Shown piece by piece: positions 53,768-63,795 of a stretch of DNA of 64,000 nucleotides. Within the stretch, counting starts at the first letter, position 1, and the number at the start of each line of letters is the position of its first letter. The DNA lies in the NCBI RefSeq assembly GCF_024448335.1, contig NZ_JAMOHM010000001.1, positions 248,001 through 312,000 on the forward strand. The letters run 5' to 3'. Origin of the DNA: Stutzerimonas frequens (GTDB lineage Bacteria > Pseudomonadota > Gammaproteobacteria > Pseudomonadales > Pseudomonadaceae). Under the pieces are notes generated by a model. That model saw only the letters and a program-made list of their open reading frames with translations, ran no database searches and was not told the origin of the DNA. Position numbers and translations under genes: made by a program.

Positions 53768-53819
53768 CGGATCCTGCTCCCCGGTAGAATGCCGCCGATC
53801 CTCAACCTCGGTGCTGCGC

Positions 53820-54302
53820 ATGTTTCACGTGATCCTGTTCCAACCGGAAATACCGCCCAATACCGGCAACATTATCAGGCTCTGCGCCAATACCGGCTGC
53901 CACCTGCACCTGATCGAGCCGCTGGGTTACGAGCTGGACGACAAACGCCTGCGCCGTGCCGGCCTGGATTATCACGAATATGCCACGCTGGAGCGCCACG
54001 CCGACCTGCCGAGCTGCCTCGCGCGGATCGGCATCGACGCCGCCAACCCGGACGGCCCGCGGTTGTTCGCCTTCACCACCAAGGGCTCGCAGCCCTTCCA
54101 CGAGGTGCGTTACCGGCGCGGCGACGCCCTGCTGTTCGGCCCCGAAAGCCGCGGCCTGCCGCCAGAGATCCGCGATGCCCTGCCCAACGAGCAGCGCTTG
54201 CGCCTGCCGATGCGTCACGACAGCCGCAGCCTGAACCTGTCCAACACCGTGGCCGTCGCGGTGTACGAGGCCTGGCGCCAGCACGGCTTCGCCATGGAGT
54301 GA
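53820..54302 (+). CDS. trmL: tRNA (cytidine/uridine-34 2'-O)-methyltransferase TrmL
   Basis: 160 residues, the size of E. coli TrmL (157). SPOUT methyltransferase: [36 protein letters not shown] at the start, then [14 protein letters not shown] and the knot region [28 protein letters not shown], which binds S-adenosylmethionine. It methylates the wobble base of leucine tRNAs. It is followed by a 313-bp gap before hslV. Confidence 0.95.
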   Translation: MFHVILFQPEIPPNTGNIIRLCANTGCHLHLIEPLGYELDDKRLRRAGLDYHEYATLERHADLPSCLARIGIDAANPDGPRLFAFTTKGSQPFHEVRYRRGDALLFGPESRGLPPEIRDALPNEQRLRLPMRHDSRSLNLSNTVAVAVYEAWRQHGFAME

Positions 54303-54615
54303 ATCGCACCGCCTGGTGACAAAGGGCCGTGAACATTCCGGCCTCGGCCCGTCGTAAACGGACAAGCTGGCGAGGTGCCGGCGGCCAAGTCGATTCCGGT
54401 CGGGCTGCGCAAGATGACCGCAGCCGCGGTCGCCGGCGACGTGCCGCGCCAGCCCCGTCGCCCGCAACGCAGCGAACCACCCCGGCCTGACTGAGCGCCT
54501 CGCGCAGAACCGCGATTGCAGGTGAACCTCGCCGACAGCTGTTGAAAAGCCGGCAGCAGTCCCCCATATCAACCGCATTCGGGCATTCATCGCCCCGCAG
54601 TGTGGAGATTTTCCC
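54303..54615. other. 313-bp trmL-hslV intergenic region with heat-shock promoter
   Basis: No intact gene. The right third carries the sigma-32 promoter at 54542-54569. The left two thirds contain one open stretch (about 54370-54494, GEVPAAKSIPVGLRKMTAAAVAGDVP) with no start or recognised family. In P. aeruginosa the gene order differs on either side of this region, so it spans a rearrangement junction. Confidence 0.6.
54542..54569 (+). promoter_or_regulatory. Sigma-32 (heat-shock) promoter of hslVU
   Basis: TTGAAA at 54542-54547, a 14-bp spacer, and CCCCATAT at 54562-54569 match the sigma-32 consensus (CTTGAAA-N13-17-CCCCATNT) closely. It is 47 bp upstream of the hslV start, as expected for this heat-shock operon. 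Confidence 0.88.
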
Positions 54616-55152
54616 TTGACCACCATCGTTTCAGTGCGCCGCAACGGCAAAGTCGTCATGGGCGGCGACGGCCAGGTTTCCCTCGGCAACACCGTCATGA
54701 AAGGCAACGCCAAGAAGGTCCGCCGTCTCTATCACGGCCAGGTCCTGGCCGGCTTCGCCGGCGCCACCGCCGATGCCTTTACCCTCTTCGAGCGCTTCGA
54801 AGGTCAACTGGAGAAGCACCAGGGCCATCTGGTGCGCGCCGCCGTCGAGCTGGCCAAGGACTGGCGCACCGACCGCTCCCTGAGCCGCCTGGAAGCCATG
54901 CTCGCCGTGGCCAACAAGGACGCCTCGCTGATCATCACCGGCAACGGCGATGTGGTGCAGCCCGAAGACGATCTGATCGCCATGGGCTCCGGCGGCGGCT
55001 TCGCCCAGGCCGCGGCCAAGGCCCTGCTGCTCAAGGCCGGCGCCGACATGTCGGCCCAGGAAATCGCCGAGACGGCGCTGAACATCGCCGGCAGCATCTG
55101 CGTGTTCACAAATCAGAACCTGACCATCGAGGAGCTCGACAGCGCGATCTGA
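54616..55152 (+). CDS. hslV: ATP-dependent protease subunit HslV (ClpQ)
   Basis: 178 residues with a TTG start (TTGACCACCATC), GGAG upstream. After Met removal the N-terminal Thr of [23 protein letters not shown] is the catalytic nucleophile, as in proteasome beta subunits. Further signatures: [18 protein letters not shown] and [19 protein letters not shown]. It forms a double hexamer degraded-protein chamber with HslU. Translation continues into hslU after 27 bp; the promoter is heat-shock type. Confidence 0.97.
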   Translation: MTTIVSVRRNGKVVMGGDGQVSLGNTVMKGNAKKVRRLYHGQVLAGFAGATADAFTLFERFEGQLEKHQGHLVRAAVELAKDWRTDRSLSRLEAMLAVANKDASLIITGNGDVVQPEDDLIAMGSGGGFAQAAAKALLLKAGADMSAQEIAETALNIAGSICVFTNQNLTIEELDSAI

Positions 55153-55179
55153 TCGCCTGTCGTTCCGGAGTACCGCACC

Positions 55180-56523
55180 ATGTCCATGACGCCCCGCGAG
55201 ATCGTCCACGAACTCAACCGCCACATCATCGGCCAGGACGACGCCAAGCGCGCCGTGGCCATCGCCCTGCGCAACCGCTGGCGGCGCATGCAGCTGCCGG
55301 CCGAGCTGCGCCAGGAAGTCACGCCGAAGAACATCCTGATGATCGGCCCCACCGGCGTCGGCAAGACCGAAATTGCCCGCCGCCTGGCCAAGCTGGCCAA
55401 CGCACCATTCCTGAAGGTGGAAGCGACCAAGTTCACCGAGGTCGGCTATGTCGGCCGCGACGTCGAGTCGATCATCCGCGACCTGGCCGACGCGGCGCTG
55501 AAGATGCTGCGCGAGCAGGAGGTGCACAAGATGCGCCACCGCGCCGAAGACGCCGCCGAAGAACGCATTCTCGATGCGCTGCTGCCGCCGGCCCGGCCGG
55601 TGGGCTTCTCCGAGGAACCGGTGCAGAGCGGTGATTCCAACACCCGTCAGCTGTTCCGCAAGCGCCTGCGCGAAGGCCAGCTGGACGACAAGGAAATCGA
55701 CATCGAGGTCGCCGAGAGCCCGGCCGGGGTGGAAATCATGGCCCCGCCCGGCATGGAGGAAATGACCAACCAGCTGCAGAACCTCTTCGCCAATATGGGC
55801 AAGGGCAAGAAGAAGAGCCGCAAGCTGAAGATCAAGGAAGCCTTCAAGCTCATTCGCGACGAGGAAGCCGCGCGCCTGGTCAACGAAGAAGACCTCAAGG
55901 CCCGTGCCCTGGAGGCGGTGGAGCAGAACGGCATCGTTTTCATCGACGAGATCGACAAGGTCGCCAAGCGCGGCAACACCGGTGGCGCCGACGTTTCCCG
56001 CGAAGGGGTGCAGCGTGATCTGCTGCCGCTGATCGAGGGCAGCACGGTCAATACCAAGCTGGGCATGGTCAAGACCGACCATATCCTCTTCATCGCCTCC
56101 GGCGCCTTCCACCTGTCCAAGCCCAGCGACCTGGTGCCGGAACTGCAGGGTCGCCTGCCGATCCGCGTGGAGCTCAAGGCGCTGTCACCGCAGGATTTCG
56201 AGCGCATCCTCACCGAGCCGCATGCGGCGCTCACCGAGCAGTACCGCGAGCTGCTGAAGACCGAAGGGCTGCACATCGAGTTTCTCGAGGACGGCATCAA
56301 GCGCATCGCCGAGATCGCCTGGCAGGTCAACGAGAAGACCGAGAACATCGGTGCCCGGCGCCTGCACACCCTGCTCGAGCGCCTGCTGGAGGAGGTCTCC
56401 TTCAGCGCCGCCGACCTGGCCGGCAAGCAGCAGGGCGAACCAATCCGCATCGACGCCGCCTACGTCAACGAGCACCTCGGCGAACTGGCTCAGGACGAAG
56501 ACCTGTCGCGCTACATTCTCTGA
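55180..56523 (+). CDS. hslU: ATP-dependent protease ATPase subunit HslU (ClpY)
   Basis: 447 residues (E. coli 443). Walker A in [17 protein letters not shown], the pore loop GYVGRDVES, an I-domain insertion about 110-240 with many charged residues, Walker [15 protein letters not shown], sensor motifs [11 protein letters not shown] and [10 protein letters not shown], and C-terminal residues LSRYIL that dock into HslV. It unfolds substrates for HslV. Confidence 0.97.
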   Translation: MSMTPREIVHELNRHIIGQDDAKRAVAIALRNRWRRMQLPAELRQEVTPKNILMIGPTGVGKTEIARRLAKLANAPFLKVEATKFTEVGYVGRDVESIIRDLADAALKMLREQEVHKMRHRAEDAAEERILDALLPPARPVGFSEEPVQSGDSNTRQLFRKRLREGQLDDKEIDIEVAESPAGVEIMAPPGMEEMTNQLQNLFANMGKGKKKSRKLKIKEAFKLIRDEEAARLVNEEDLKARALEAVEQNGIVFIDEIDKVAKRGNTGGADVSREGVQRDLLPLIEGSTVNTKLGMVKTDHILFIASGAFHLSKPSDLVPELQGRLPIRVELKALSPQDFERILTEPHAALTEQYRELLKTEGLHIEFLEDGIKRIAEIAWQVNEKTENIGARRLHTLLERLLEEVSFSAADLAGKQQGEPIRIDAAYVNEHLGELAQDEDLSRYIL

Positions 56524-56529
56524 CCGTCA

Positions 56530-56559
56530 CGGCCGTGGCCATTGCCACGGCCGATTTTT
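56530..56559 (+). terminator. Rho-independent terminator after hslU
   Basis: CGGCCGTGGC pairs with GCCACGGCCG around a 4-base loop (CATT), followed by ATTTTT. It lies 7 bp past the hslU stop and just before the DUF971 gene's ribosome site, so that gene may need its own promoter or read-through. Confidence 0.82.
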
Positions 56560-56571
56560 CCGGAGCGTCGC

Positions 56572-56946
56572 ATGCGCATCCCCACTGCAATCAAACTGCA
56601 CAAGGCGTCCAGAACGCTGGAACTGGAATACGGCGCCGACGAGCGCTACGTGCTGCCCGCCGAGTTCCTGCGCGTGCATTCGCCATCGGCGGAAGTCCAG
56701 GGCCACGGCAACCCGGTGCTGCAGACCGGCAAGCTGAAGGTCGCGCTGGAGCAGATCGAGCCGGCCGGCCAGTACGCCCTGAAGCTGACCTTCAGCGACG
56801 GCCACGACAGCGGCCTCTACACCTGGGACTACCTCGAACGCCTGGCGCTGAATCAGCAGGCGCTATGGGACGCCTATCTCGCGGCACTGGCGGCCGCCGG
56901 CAAGTCCCGCGACCCCGATGAGTCGGTGGTCAAGCTGATGCTCTGA
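56572..56946 (+). CDS. DUF971 (GBBH-like N-terminal domain) protein
   Basis: 124 residues from MRIPTAIKLHKASRTLELEYG with GGAG upstream. Matches DUF971: YGADERYVLPAEFLRVHSPSAEVQGHG, then IEPAGQYALKLTFSDGHDSGLYTWDYLERLA. Related to a small domain of gamma-butyrobetaine hydroxylase; proposed roles are in iron-sulfur or ubiquinone contexts, none established for this subgroup. In other Pseudomonas it stands between hslU and the pha genes, which are missing here. Confidence 0.9.
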   Translation: MRIPTAIKLHKASRTLELEYGADERYVLPAEFLRVHSPSAEVQGHGNPVLQTGKLKVALEQIEPAGQYALKLTFSDGHDSGLYTWDYLERLALNQQALWDAYLAALAAAGKSRDPDESVVKLML

Positions 56947-56955
56947 AAGGGAAAC

Positions 56956-57040
56956 CGTAGGGTGGATCACGCTTCATCGATCCACCGAACAGCGTCGATG
57001 CTCCGCGGCCGCGGATGTAAAAATCGACAGCCACCCTACG
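56956..57040. repeat. Inverted-repeat element (CGTAGGGTGG ends), REP/MITE-like
   Basis: CGTAGGGTGG at 56956-56965 and its exact complement CCACCCTACG at 57031-57040 bound an 85-bp element. Within it, GTGGATC and GATCCAC form an additional internal stem. Elements beginning GTAGGGTGGAT are a common dispersed intergenic repeat in Pseudomonas and relatives. It occupies the place where the pha genes stand in related genomes. I see no other copy in this window. Confidence 0.65.
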
Positions 57041-57084
57041 TTCCGCGCACCTTATTGCGACCGATAGGCTGAAGGCCAGCTGCC

Positions 57085-57360
57085 TCAGGCCAGCGCCTTG
57101 TCCAGTGCCCGCTCGATCTGGCCCTGGATACTGCTGCCCATGGCCGAGAGCAGCAGACCGAGGTTGAGCAGCACCTTGACGCTGTCCTCGTAGACTTCGA
57201 TGCGCCCGTCCGCACCGCTGCGCCTGACCGCCAGCACATCGCCCTGCCATTGGCAGCTCACGCCGAACTCGCGAGCCAATCGCGCGGCCAGTTCGTCGGC
57301 CTTTTCACGCGCGGCCTCGCGGCCGAGATTGTGGGAACGTTCGACGATGATCTGGGCCAT
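57085..57360 (-). CDS. Polyhydroxyalkanoic acid system family protein
   Basis: 91 residues from MAQIIVERSHNLGREAAREKADELAARLAREFGVSCQWQGDVLAVRRSGADGRIEV, the PHA_gran_rgn family pattern, ending LLNLGLLLSAMGSSIQGQIERALDKALA. It is named for its place beside PHA synthase genes, but its role is unproven. No phaC, phaZ, phaD, phaF or phaI is adjacent here, so it persists without its usual neighbours. Divergent from ubiE. Confidence 0.88.
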   Translation of the reverse strand: MAQIIVERSHNLGREAAREKADELAARLAREFGVSCQWQGDVLAVRRSGADGRIEVYEDSVKVLLNLGLLLSAMGSSIQGQIERALDKALA

Positions 57361-57608
57361 GACGACTCCTGGCTGCCCGAAAAGGCGCGCACTATAGCAA
57401 AGCGCCGACAGACGGCGCGGCCGGTCAATACCCTGCCGCCAACGGCCATAGCGCTCGCACCCACACCGGGCAGCCACAGCCCGCGCCATGACACGGCGAA
57501 CTGCGACATGTCGCCGCTAGTCCTTTTGCCAGCCGTCGGCAGCTCGACGCTTATCAGCCGGCTTTTTAGGTTTAGAATGCCGGGCACATTCTTCCCGGCG
57601 AAAGTGAC

Positions 57609-58379
57609 ATGACCGACCCTCGCAAAGCGCATGACGCAGAACCGACCACCCATTTCGGCTACAAGAACGTGCCGGAAAGCCAGAAGGCGCAGAAGGTGGC
57701 CGAGGTGTTCCACTCCGTGGCCGCCAAGTACGACCTGATGAACGACCTGATGTCGGGCGGCGTGCATCGGCTGTGGAAGCGCTTCACCATCGAGCTGTCC
57801 GGCGCCCGCCACGGCAATCGCATCCTCGACATCGCCGGCGGCACCGGCGACCTGACACGGCAGTTCTCGCGCATCGTCGGACCCACCGGCGAAGTGGTGC
57901 TGGCCGATATCAATGCCTCGATGCTCAAGGTCGGCCGCGACAAGCTGCTGGACAAGGGTGTGGCCGGCAATGTCAGGTTCGTTCAGGCCGATGCCGAGAA
58001 GCTGCCCTTCCCGGACAACTATTTCGATGTGGTGACCATCGCCTTCGGCCTGCGCAACGTCACCCACAAGGAAGACGCCATCGCGTCGATGCTGCGCGTC
58101 CTGAAGCCGGGCGGCCGGCTACTGGTGCTGGAATTCTCCAAGCCGACCAACCAGCTGTTTTCCAAGGCCTACGACGCCTACTCGTTCAGCCTGCTGCCGA
58201 TGATGGGCAAGCTGATCACCAACGACGCCGACAGCTATCGCTACCTGGCCGAGTCGATCCGCATGCACCCGGATCAGGAAACCCTCAAAGGCATGATGGA
58301 GACCGCCGGTTTCGAGCGCGTCAGCTATCACAACATGACCGGCGGCATCGTCGCCCTGCACCGCGGCATCAAACCCTGA
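57609..58379 (+). CDS. ubiE: Ubiquinone/menaquinone C-methyltransferase UbiE
   Basis: 256 residues (E. coli 251). Signatures: [44 protein letters not shown], the SAM motif [16 protein letters not shown], and [25 protein letters not shown] with [17 protein letters not shown]. Methylates demethylmenaquinone and a ubiquinone precursor. First gene of the ubiE-ubiJ-ubiB cluster; its stop overlaps the ubiJ start by one base. Confidence 0.97.
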   Translation: MTDPRKAHDAEPTTHFGYKNVPESQKAQKVAEVFHSVAAKYDLMNDLMSGGVHRLWKRFTIELSGARHGNRILDIAGGTGDLTRQFSRIVGPTGEVVLADINASMLKVGRDKLLDKGVAGNVRFVQADAEKLPFPDNYFDVVTIAFGLRNVTHKEDAIASMLRVLKPGGRLLVLEFSKPTNQLFSKAYDAYSFSLLPMMGKLITNDADSYRYLAESIRMHPDQETLKGMMETAGFERVSYHNMTGGIVALHRGIKP

Positions 58380-59002
58380 TGTTGCGCGCTGCCCTGCTGG
58401 CCGGTGCCGAGCGTGGCATCAATCGCGTCTTGCGCCTGGATCCCACGGCATTGCCGCGACTGGCACGCCTGAGCGGCCGAATCATCGAGATCGACTGCAC
58501 GGCGCCGGCCTGGCGCCTGTTCGTTCTCGCCGACGATGAAGGACTGCGTCTGGCCGGCACCTGGGGTAGCGACGCCGACTGCCAGCTGCGCGCGCCGGCG
58601 AGCAGCCTGCTGCGCCTGGCCGTCAGCCGCAACAAGACCGCGGTGCTGCATGGTCCGGACGTCGAGATCGAGGGCGACAGCGGCTTGCTGATGAACCTCG
58701 CGGAGGTGCTGCAGGATCTGGAGCTGGACTGGGAATACGAAATTTCCCGCTGGCTCGGCCCGGTCGGCGCACAGCTGCTCGGCTCCAGCCTGCGCAACCC
58801 GCTGGACTGGCTGCGCGACAGCGCCGGCTCGCTGCGCCAGGATCTGGCCGACTATCTCAGCGAAGAGTCACGCACGCTGGTCGGCCAGGCCGAAGCCCAG
58901 GCGCGTTTCGACGAGCTGGATGACATGAAACTTGCCCTCGACCGACTCGAAGCCCGCATCGAGCGCCTCGCCCTCAACCTGAATCCAGATCGCCCCGAAT
59001 GA
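58379..59002 (+). CDS. ubiJ: Ubiquinone biosynthesis accessory factor UbiJ (SCP2-like)
   Basis: 207 residues from [23 protein letters not shown]-terminal SCP2 lipid-binding domain ([81 protein letters not shown]), then a C-terminal coiled region ([24 protein letters not shown]). It organises Ubi enzymes and lipid substrates in the soluble Ubi complex. ATGA overlap with ubiB. Confidence 0.92.
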   Translation: MLRAALLAGAERGINRVLRLDPTALPRLARLSGRIIEIDCTAPAWRLFVLADDEGLRLAGTWGSDADCQLRAPASSLLRLAVSRNKTAVLHGPDVEIEGDSGLLMNLAEVLQDLELDWEYEISRWLGPVGAQLLGSSLRNPLDWLRDSAGSLRQDLADYLSEESRTLVGQAEAQARFDELDDMKLALDRLEARIERLALNLNPDRPE

Positions 59003-60609
59003 AGCTGTTCGCCGCCGCCCGCCGCCTGTTTCGCATCCTGCTGGTGGTGATCCGCTACCGCCTCGATGACATCATTCTCGACCTGCCGATGCCCTGGTGG
59101 CTGCGCGCCACCAGCTACCTGCTGCCCTGGCGCTGGATCCCGCGGCGGCGCAGCGAGCTGTCGCGCGGCGCTCGCCTGCGCCTGGCGTTGGAAGGACTCG
59201 GGCCGATCTTCATCAAGTTCGGGCAGATCCTCTCCACCCGCCGCGATCTGCTGCCGCTGGATATCGCCGAAGAGCTGGCGATGCTGCAGGACCGCGTGCC
59301 GCCCTTCGATTCAGCCGTTGCCACGGCACTCATCGAGCGCCAGCTGGGTGCGCCGGTAGGCGAGATCTTCGCCCGTTTCGACAGCAAGCCGCTGGCCTCC
59401 GCTTCGGTGGCGCAGGTGCATGCGGCCAAGCTGCGGTCCGGCGAGGAAGTGGTGGTCAAGGTGGTGCGCCCGAACCTTCGGCCGATCATCAGCCAGGACC
59501 TGGCCTGGCTGTTCATGCTGGCCAATACCGCCGAGCGCATCTCCATCGACGCGCGCCGCCTGCACCTGGTGGAAGTGGTCGACGACTACGCCAAGACCAT
59601 CTACGACGAGCTCGACCTGCTGCGCGAAGCGGCCAACGCCAGCCAGCTCAAGCGCAATTTCGAGGGCTCGGCGCTGCTTTACGTGCCGCAGGTGTACTGG
59701 GACTACTGCCGCCCGCAGGTGCTGGTGATGGAGCGCATCTACGGCGTACCGGTGACGGACATGGCCGGGCTGGCGCGGCAGAACACCGACATGCGCCAGC
59801 TGGCCGAACGCGGCGTGGAGATCTTCTTCACCCAGGTGTTCCGCGACAGTTTCTTCCATGCCGACATGCACCCCGGCAACATCTTCGTCAGCACCCACCA
59901 GCCCTGGAGCCCGCAGTACATCGCGGTGGACTTCGGCATCGTCGGCAGCCTGACGCCCGAGGACCAGGACTACCTGGCGCGCAACCTGATGGCCTTCTTC
60001 AAACGCGACTACCGCAAGGTCGCCCAGCTACACATCGACTCGGGTTGGGTACCGGCGGAAACCAAGGTCAACGAGTTCGAGGCGGCGATCCGTACCGTCT
60101 GCGAGCCGATCTTCGAGAAGCCGCTGAAGGACATCTCCTTCGGCCAGCTGCTGGTGCGCCTGTTCCAGGTGGCGCGGCGCTTCAACATGGAAGTGCAGCC
60201 ACAGCTGGTATTGCTGCAGAAGACCCTGCTCAACATCGAAGGCCTCGGCCGCGAGCTGTACCCGGATCTCGACCTCTGGAGCACTGGCCAGCCCTATCTC
60301 GAGCGCTGGATGCGCGAGCGCATGAGCCCCAAGCAGCTGATCAAGAACGTGCACGCGCAGATCGAACAGCTGCCGCACCTGGCCAACATGACCCGCGAGC
60401 TGCTCGAACGGATGGCGCACCCGCATGCGAACAACCCACCGCCGCCCTGGCGCGAGCGTCACCACGGCTGGCCGCTGCGGCTGATCGGTGCGGTATTGCT
60501 CGGCAGCGGCGCGACCCTGGCAGCCAGCGCGGACAGCCTGACCGCCTTAACCGCCTGGCCGGCATGGGTGATGCTGGTGGCCGGCGTCTTCATCGTGGTG
60601 CGCCGATAG
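58999..60609 (+). CDS. ubiB: Ubiquinone biosynthesis atypical kinase/ATPase UbiB
   Basis: 536 residues (E. coli 546). UbiB/ADCK features: the KxGQ-type motif [16 protein letters not shown], Ala-rich loop [27 protein letters not shown], catalytic [13 protein letters not shown] and [11 protein letters not shown]. Two C-terminal membrane helices ([31 protein letters not shown]). It helps extract quinone intermediates from the membrane. Confidence 0.97.
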   Translation: MKLFAAARRLFRILLVVIRYRLDDIILDLPMPWWLRATSYLLPWRWIPRRRSELSRGARLRLALEGLGPIFIKFGQILSTRRDLLPLDIAEELAMLQDRVPPFDSAVATALIERQLGAPVGEIFARFDSKPLASASVAQVHAAKLRSGEEVVVKVVRPNLRPIISQDLAWLFMLANTAERISIDARRLHLVEVVDDYAKTIYDELDLLREAANASQLKRNFEGSALLYVPQVYWDYCRPQVLVMERIYGVPVTDMAGLARQNTDMRQLAERGVEIFFTQVFRDSFFHADMHPGNIFVSTHQPWSPQYIAVDFGIVGSLTPEDQDYLARNLMAFFKRDYRKVAQLHIDSGWVPAETKVNEFEAAIRTVCEPIFEKPLKDISFGQLLVRLFQVARRFNMEVQPQLVLLQKTLLNIEGLGRELYPDLDLWSTGQPYLERWMRERMSPKQLIKNVHAQIEQLPHLANMTRELLERMAHPHANNPPPPWRERHHGWPLRLIGAVLLGSGATLAASADSLTALTAWPAWVMLVAGVFIVVRR

Positions 60610-60658
60610 CCATCCCTGGTGCAGGCTGGCACACTTGGCCCATTGAGCGGAGAATCCG

Positions 60659-61054
60659 ATGAACTGGCTGGACGAAATCAACTGGAACGCCGACGGTCTG
60701 GTGCCGGCGATCGCCCAGGACCACAAGACCGGCCGCGTGCTGATGATGGCCTGGATGAATCGCGAAGCCCTGGCGCTGACCGCGCAGGAAAACCGCGCCA
60801 TCTACTGGTCGCGTTCGCGCAACCGGCTGTGGCGCAAGGGCGAGGAGTCCGGACATGTGCAGCAGCTGCACGAGCTGCGCCTGGACTGTGACGCCGACGT
60901 GATCATCCTGATGGTCGAGCAGATCGGCGGCATCGCCTGTCACACCGGGCGCGAAAGCTGCTTCTACCGCGTGTTCGAAAACGGTGCCTGGAAAGTCGTC
61001 GAGCCGGTTCTCAAGGACCCGCACGCCATCTACGCGGAGCACAAGCATGAGTGA
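60659..61054 (+). CDS. hisI: Phosphoribosyl-AMP cyclohydrolase HisI
   Basis: 131 residues; GGAGAATCC precedes the ATG. Single-domain [73 protein letters not shown], with zinc and Mg ligands in DCDAD and [10 protein letters not shown]. Third step of histidine synthesis. Separate from HisE, which follows with an 8-bp overlap. Confidence 0.97.
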   Translation: MNWLDEINWNADGLVPAIAQDHKTGRVLMMAWMNREALALTAQENRAIYWSRSRNRLWRKGEESGHVQQLHELRLDCDADVIILMVEQIGGIACHTGRESCFYRVFENGAWKVVEPVLKDPHAIYAEHKHE

Positions 61055-61379
61055 CACCCTCACCCGCCTGGCCGAGGTGCTGGAGGCCCGCAAGGGCGCG
61101 GCGCCGGACAGTTCGTACGTGGCCAGCCTGTACCACAAGGGCCTGAACAAGATTCTCGAGAAGGTTGGTGAGGAGTCGGTGGAAACCATCCTCGCCGCCA
61201 AGGATGCCGCCGTCAGTGGCGACTCCAGCGACCTGATTTACGAAACCGCCGATCTCTGGTTCCACAGCCTGGTCATGCTCGCCGCTCTCGGCCAGCACCC
61301 GCAGGCCGTGCTGGATGAACTGGATCGACGCTTCGGTCTCTCCGGACACGCGGAAAAAGCCGCGCGTCCGCAAACCTGA
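61047..61379 (+). CDS. hisE: Phosphoribosyl-ATP pyrophosphatase HisE
   Basis: 110 residues from [17 protein letters not shown]. The MazG-like helical pyrophosphohydrolase pattern is clear: [31 protein letters not shown] (metal-binding Glu residues) and [20 protein letters not shown]. Second step of histidine synthesis. Overlaps hisI by 8 bp and precedes tatA by 20 bp. Confidence 0.97.
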   Translation: MSDTLTRLAEVLEARKGAAPDSSYVASLYHKGLNKILEKVGEESVETILAAKDAAVSGDSSDLIYETADLWFHSLVMLAALGQHPQAVLDELDRRFGLSGHAEKAARPQT

Positions 61380-61399
61380 TTCACATCGGAGATATCACC

Positions 61400-61633
61400 A
61401 TGGGTTTTGGCGGCATCAGCGTCTGGCAACTACTGATCATCCTGCTCATCGTCATCATGCTGTTCGGCACCAAGCGCCTCAAGGGCCTGGGCTCCGACCT
61501 CGGTGATGCGATCAAGGGCTTCCGCAAATCCATGGGCACCGACGAGGAGAAGCCCGGCGTCGAGGACAAGCAGAACCAGACCATTGACGCACAGGCGCGC
61601 AAGGTCGAAGAACCGACCAAGAAAGACCAGTGA
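61400..61633 (+). CDS. tatA: Sec-independent translocase subunit TatA
   Basis: 77 residues. Short N-terminal helix ([22 protein letters not shown]) with the Phe-Gly hinge, an amphipathic helix ([18 protein letters not shown]), and a charged disordered tail. Forms the variable pore of the twin-arginine export system. GGAGATATCACC precedes the ATG. Confidence 0.97.
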   Translation: MGFGGISVWQLLIILLIVIMLFGTKRLKGLGSDLGDAIKGFRKSMGTDEEKPGVEDKQNQTIDAQARKVEEPTKKDQ

Positions 61634-61703
61634 TACGTTCCATGCGGCCGAGCGGCGACCTTCGCTGCCCGGCCGCTCTCCCTATTGATGTGAGCACGTC
61701 CTG

Positions 61704-62126
61704 ATGTTCGATATCGGTTTCACCGAACTGCTATTGGTCGGCCTGGTGGCATTGATGGTGCTCGGTCCGGAACGCCTGCCCGGTGCGGTTCGCACCACGG
61801 GACTGTGGGTTGGCCGGCTGAAACGCAGCTTCAGCAACATCAAGGCCGAGGTGGAGCGCGAGATCGGTGCCGACGAGATCCGCCGGCAACTGCACAACGA
61901 GCGCATCCTCGATCTGGAGCGGGAGATGAAGCAGAGCATCATGCCGCCGTCGCCCTCCAGCAGTCCGACCGCCACAACCCCGCCGACGTCCGCAGACGGC
62001 GCCGGCCAGGCCGCGAGCACAGCAAGCAGTAGTTCCAGCGATACGCTGACGCCCGCTGCGAACCCACCCGCTCCTGGCACCGAGACCGCTCAGCCCCTTC
62101 GCTCCGACAGACCATCCGAACCATGA
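61704..62126 (+). CDS. tatB: Sec-independent translocase subunit TatB
   Basis: 140 residues. N-terminal helix with the TatB-specific Glu ([26 protein letters not shown]), amphipathic helix [35 protein letters not shown], then a Pro/Ser/Thr/Ala-rich disordered tail of about 55 residues. Forms the receptor complex with TatC. ATGA overlap with tatC. Confidence 0.96.
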   Translation: MFDIGFTELLLVGLVALMVLGPERLPGAVRTTGLWVGRLKRSFSNIKAEVEREIGADEIRRQLHNERILDLEREMKQSIMPPSPSSSPTATTPPTSADGAGQAASTASSSSSDTLTPAANPPAPGTETAQPLRSDRPSEP

Positions 62127-62926
62127 GCAAGCCTTCCATCGACGACCAGGAAATGCCGCTGGTCGCGCACCTGACCGAGCTGCGCAAGCGCCTGCTGCGT
62201 TGCGTGGTCGCCATCGCCCTGCTCTTCGCCGGGCTGTTCTACTTCTCGCAACAGATCTACGCGCTGGTCGCCGCGCCGCTGCGGGCCTATCTGCCCGAAG
62301 GCGCGACGATGATCGCCACCGGCGTCGCCTCGCCGTTCCTGACGCCGTTCAAGCTGACCCTGATGGTCGCGCTGTTCCTCTCCATGCCGATCATCCTGCA
62401 TCAGATCTGGGGTTTCATCGCCCCCGGTCTGTACAAGCACGAGAAGCGCATCGCCGTGCCGCTGCTGGTGTCGAGCATCTTCCTGTTCTACGCCGGCATG
62501 GCCTTCGCCTATTTCGTCGTGTTCCCGATCATGTTCGGCTTCTTCGCCAGCGTGACGCCTGAGGGCGTGTCGATGATGACCGACATCGGCCAGTACCTGG
62601 ACTTCGTGCTCACCCTGTTCTTCGCCTTCGGCGTGGCCTTCGAGATTCCGGTGGCGACCTTCCTGCTGATTTGGGTCGGCATCGTCGATGTGGAAACCCT
62701 GCGCAAGAGCCGCCCGTACGTGATCGTCGGCTGCTTCGCCATTGGCATGGTACTGACGCCACCGGATGTGTTTTCGCAGACCCTGCTGGCCGTGCCCATG
62801 TGGCTGCTGTTCGAAGCCGGCGTGATTTGCGGCAGCATGGTCAAGAAGCGTGAGGAGCCCTTCCGCGGCGACGCCGAGGACGACGAAGCGGAAGCCAGCG
62901 ACCAGCCGCCCGCGCCGCGCCCGTGA
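62123..62926 (+). CDS. tatC: Sec-independent translocase subunit TatC
   Basis: 267 residues with six membrane helices. N-terminal motif [20 protein letters not shown], the periplasmic loop [45 protein letters not shown] with the conserved Glu/FxPF-type segment, and [56 protein letters not shown]. It recognises twin-arginine signal peptides. The tail is acidic. Its stop overlaps the rsmE GTG start. Confidence 0.97.
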   Translation: MSKPSIDDQEMPLVAHLTELRKRLLRCVVAIALLFAGLFYFSQQIYALVAAPLRAYLPEGATMIATGVASPFLTPFKLTLMVALFLSMPIILHQIWGFIAPGLYKHEKRIAVPLLVSSIFLFYAGMAFAYFVVFPIMFGFFASVTPEGVSMMTDIGQYLDFVLTLFFAFGVAFEIPVATFLLIWVGIVDVETLRKSRPYVIVGCFAIGMVLTPPDVFSQTLLAVPMWLLFEAGVICGSMVKKREEPFRGDAEDDEAEASDQPPAPRP

Positions 62927-63630
62927 ACCTGTTGCTGCTCGAACCGGCCGACTTCATCGCCGGTGACCGGGTCCTGCTGCGCGACCGCCGCCTGACCCAC
63001 ATGCGCGAGGTACATCGTGCCGAGGCTGGCGAGCACCTGAAGGTTGGCCTGGTTGGCGGCAATATCGGCAGCGGCCAGTTGCTGCGCCTGGACGCCACCG
63101 AGGCCGAGCTGCAGGTGAGCTTCGATCAACCACCGCCGGCCAAGCTGCCGGTGACCCTGCTGCTGGCGCTGCCACGACCCAAGATGCTGCGCCGGGTGCT
63201 GCAGACCGTCGCCGCCATGGGCGTGCCAAAACTGGTCGTGCTCAACAGCTACCGAGTGGAAAAGAGCTTCTGGCAGACGCCCTTCCTCGAACCGTCCGCC
63301 ATTCGCGAGCAGCTGATCCTCGGCCTCGAACAGGCGCGCGATACCGTGCTGCCCGAGGTCGTCATCGAAAAGCGTTTCAAGCCTTTCGTCGAAGACCGCC
63401 TGCCGCAGCTGGCGGTAGGCACCTGCGGCCTGGTCGGCCACCCTGGTGATTTCCCGCCCTGCCCTCGCGCGCTCAGCGAGCCAGTCATCCTGGCGATCGG
63501 TCCGGAAGGCGGCTGGATTCCCTACGAGGTGGACAAGCTCGCCGCCGCCGGCCTGCAGCCGGTGCAGCTGGGTGATCGCATCCTGCGTGTGGAAACGGCG
63601 GTCGCCGCATTGCTGGCACGGCTGTTCTGA
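62923..63630 (+). CDS. rsmE: 16S rRNA (uracil-1498 N3)-methyltransferase RsmE
   Basis: 235 residues with a GTG start in GTGA overlapping tatC. N-terminal PUA-like domain about 1-70 and C-terminal SPOUT domain with [23 protein letters not shown] and the knot motif [37 protein letters not shown]. Methylates U1498 of 16S rRNA. It follows tat genes in other Pseudomonas too. Confidence 0.96.
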   Translation: MNLLLLEPADFIAGDRVLLRDRRLTHMREVHRAEAGEHLKVGLVGGNIGSGQLLRLDATEAELQVSFDQPPPAKLPVTLLLALPRPKMLRRVLQTVAAMGVPKLVVLNSYRVEKSFWQTPFLEPSAIREQLILGLEQARDTVLPEVVIEKRFKPFVEDRLPQLAVGTCGLVGHPGDFPPCPRALSEPVILAIGPEGGWIPYEVDKLAAAGLQPVQLGDRILRVETAVAALLARLF

Positions 63631-63795
63631 CCCTGGGATCGTTTCGATCGAAAGCGACCGGTGCCAGCTGCACGCCGATGAACGTAACGCACCCACCCGG
63701 TACGAGGGAGTCAGAGATTGGGACTGCTCACGCCTCGGCGCGCCTGCGCCGCGGCCTCGACATTCCAACGAATCCCTAAAAGAGCCGTTCTTGCC

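Noticed and set aside
54631-56112. 493-codon minus-strand open frame across hslV and hslU
   Set aside because: Antisense to two intact core genes; composition is that of a shadow frame.
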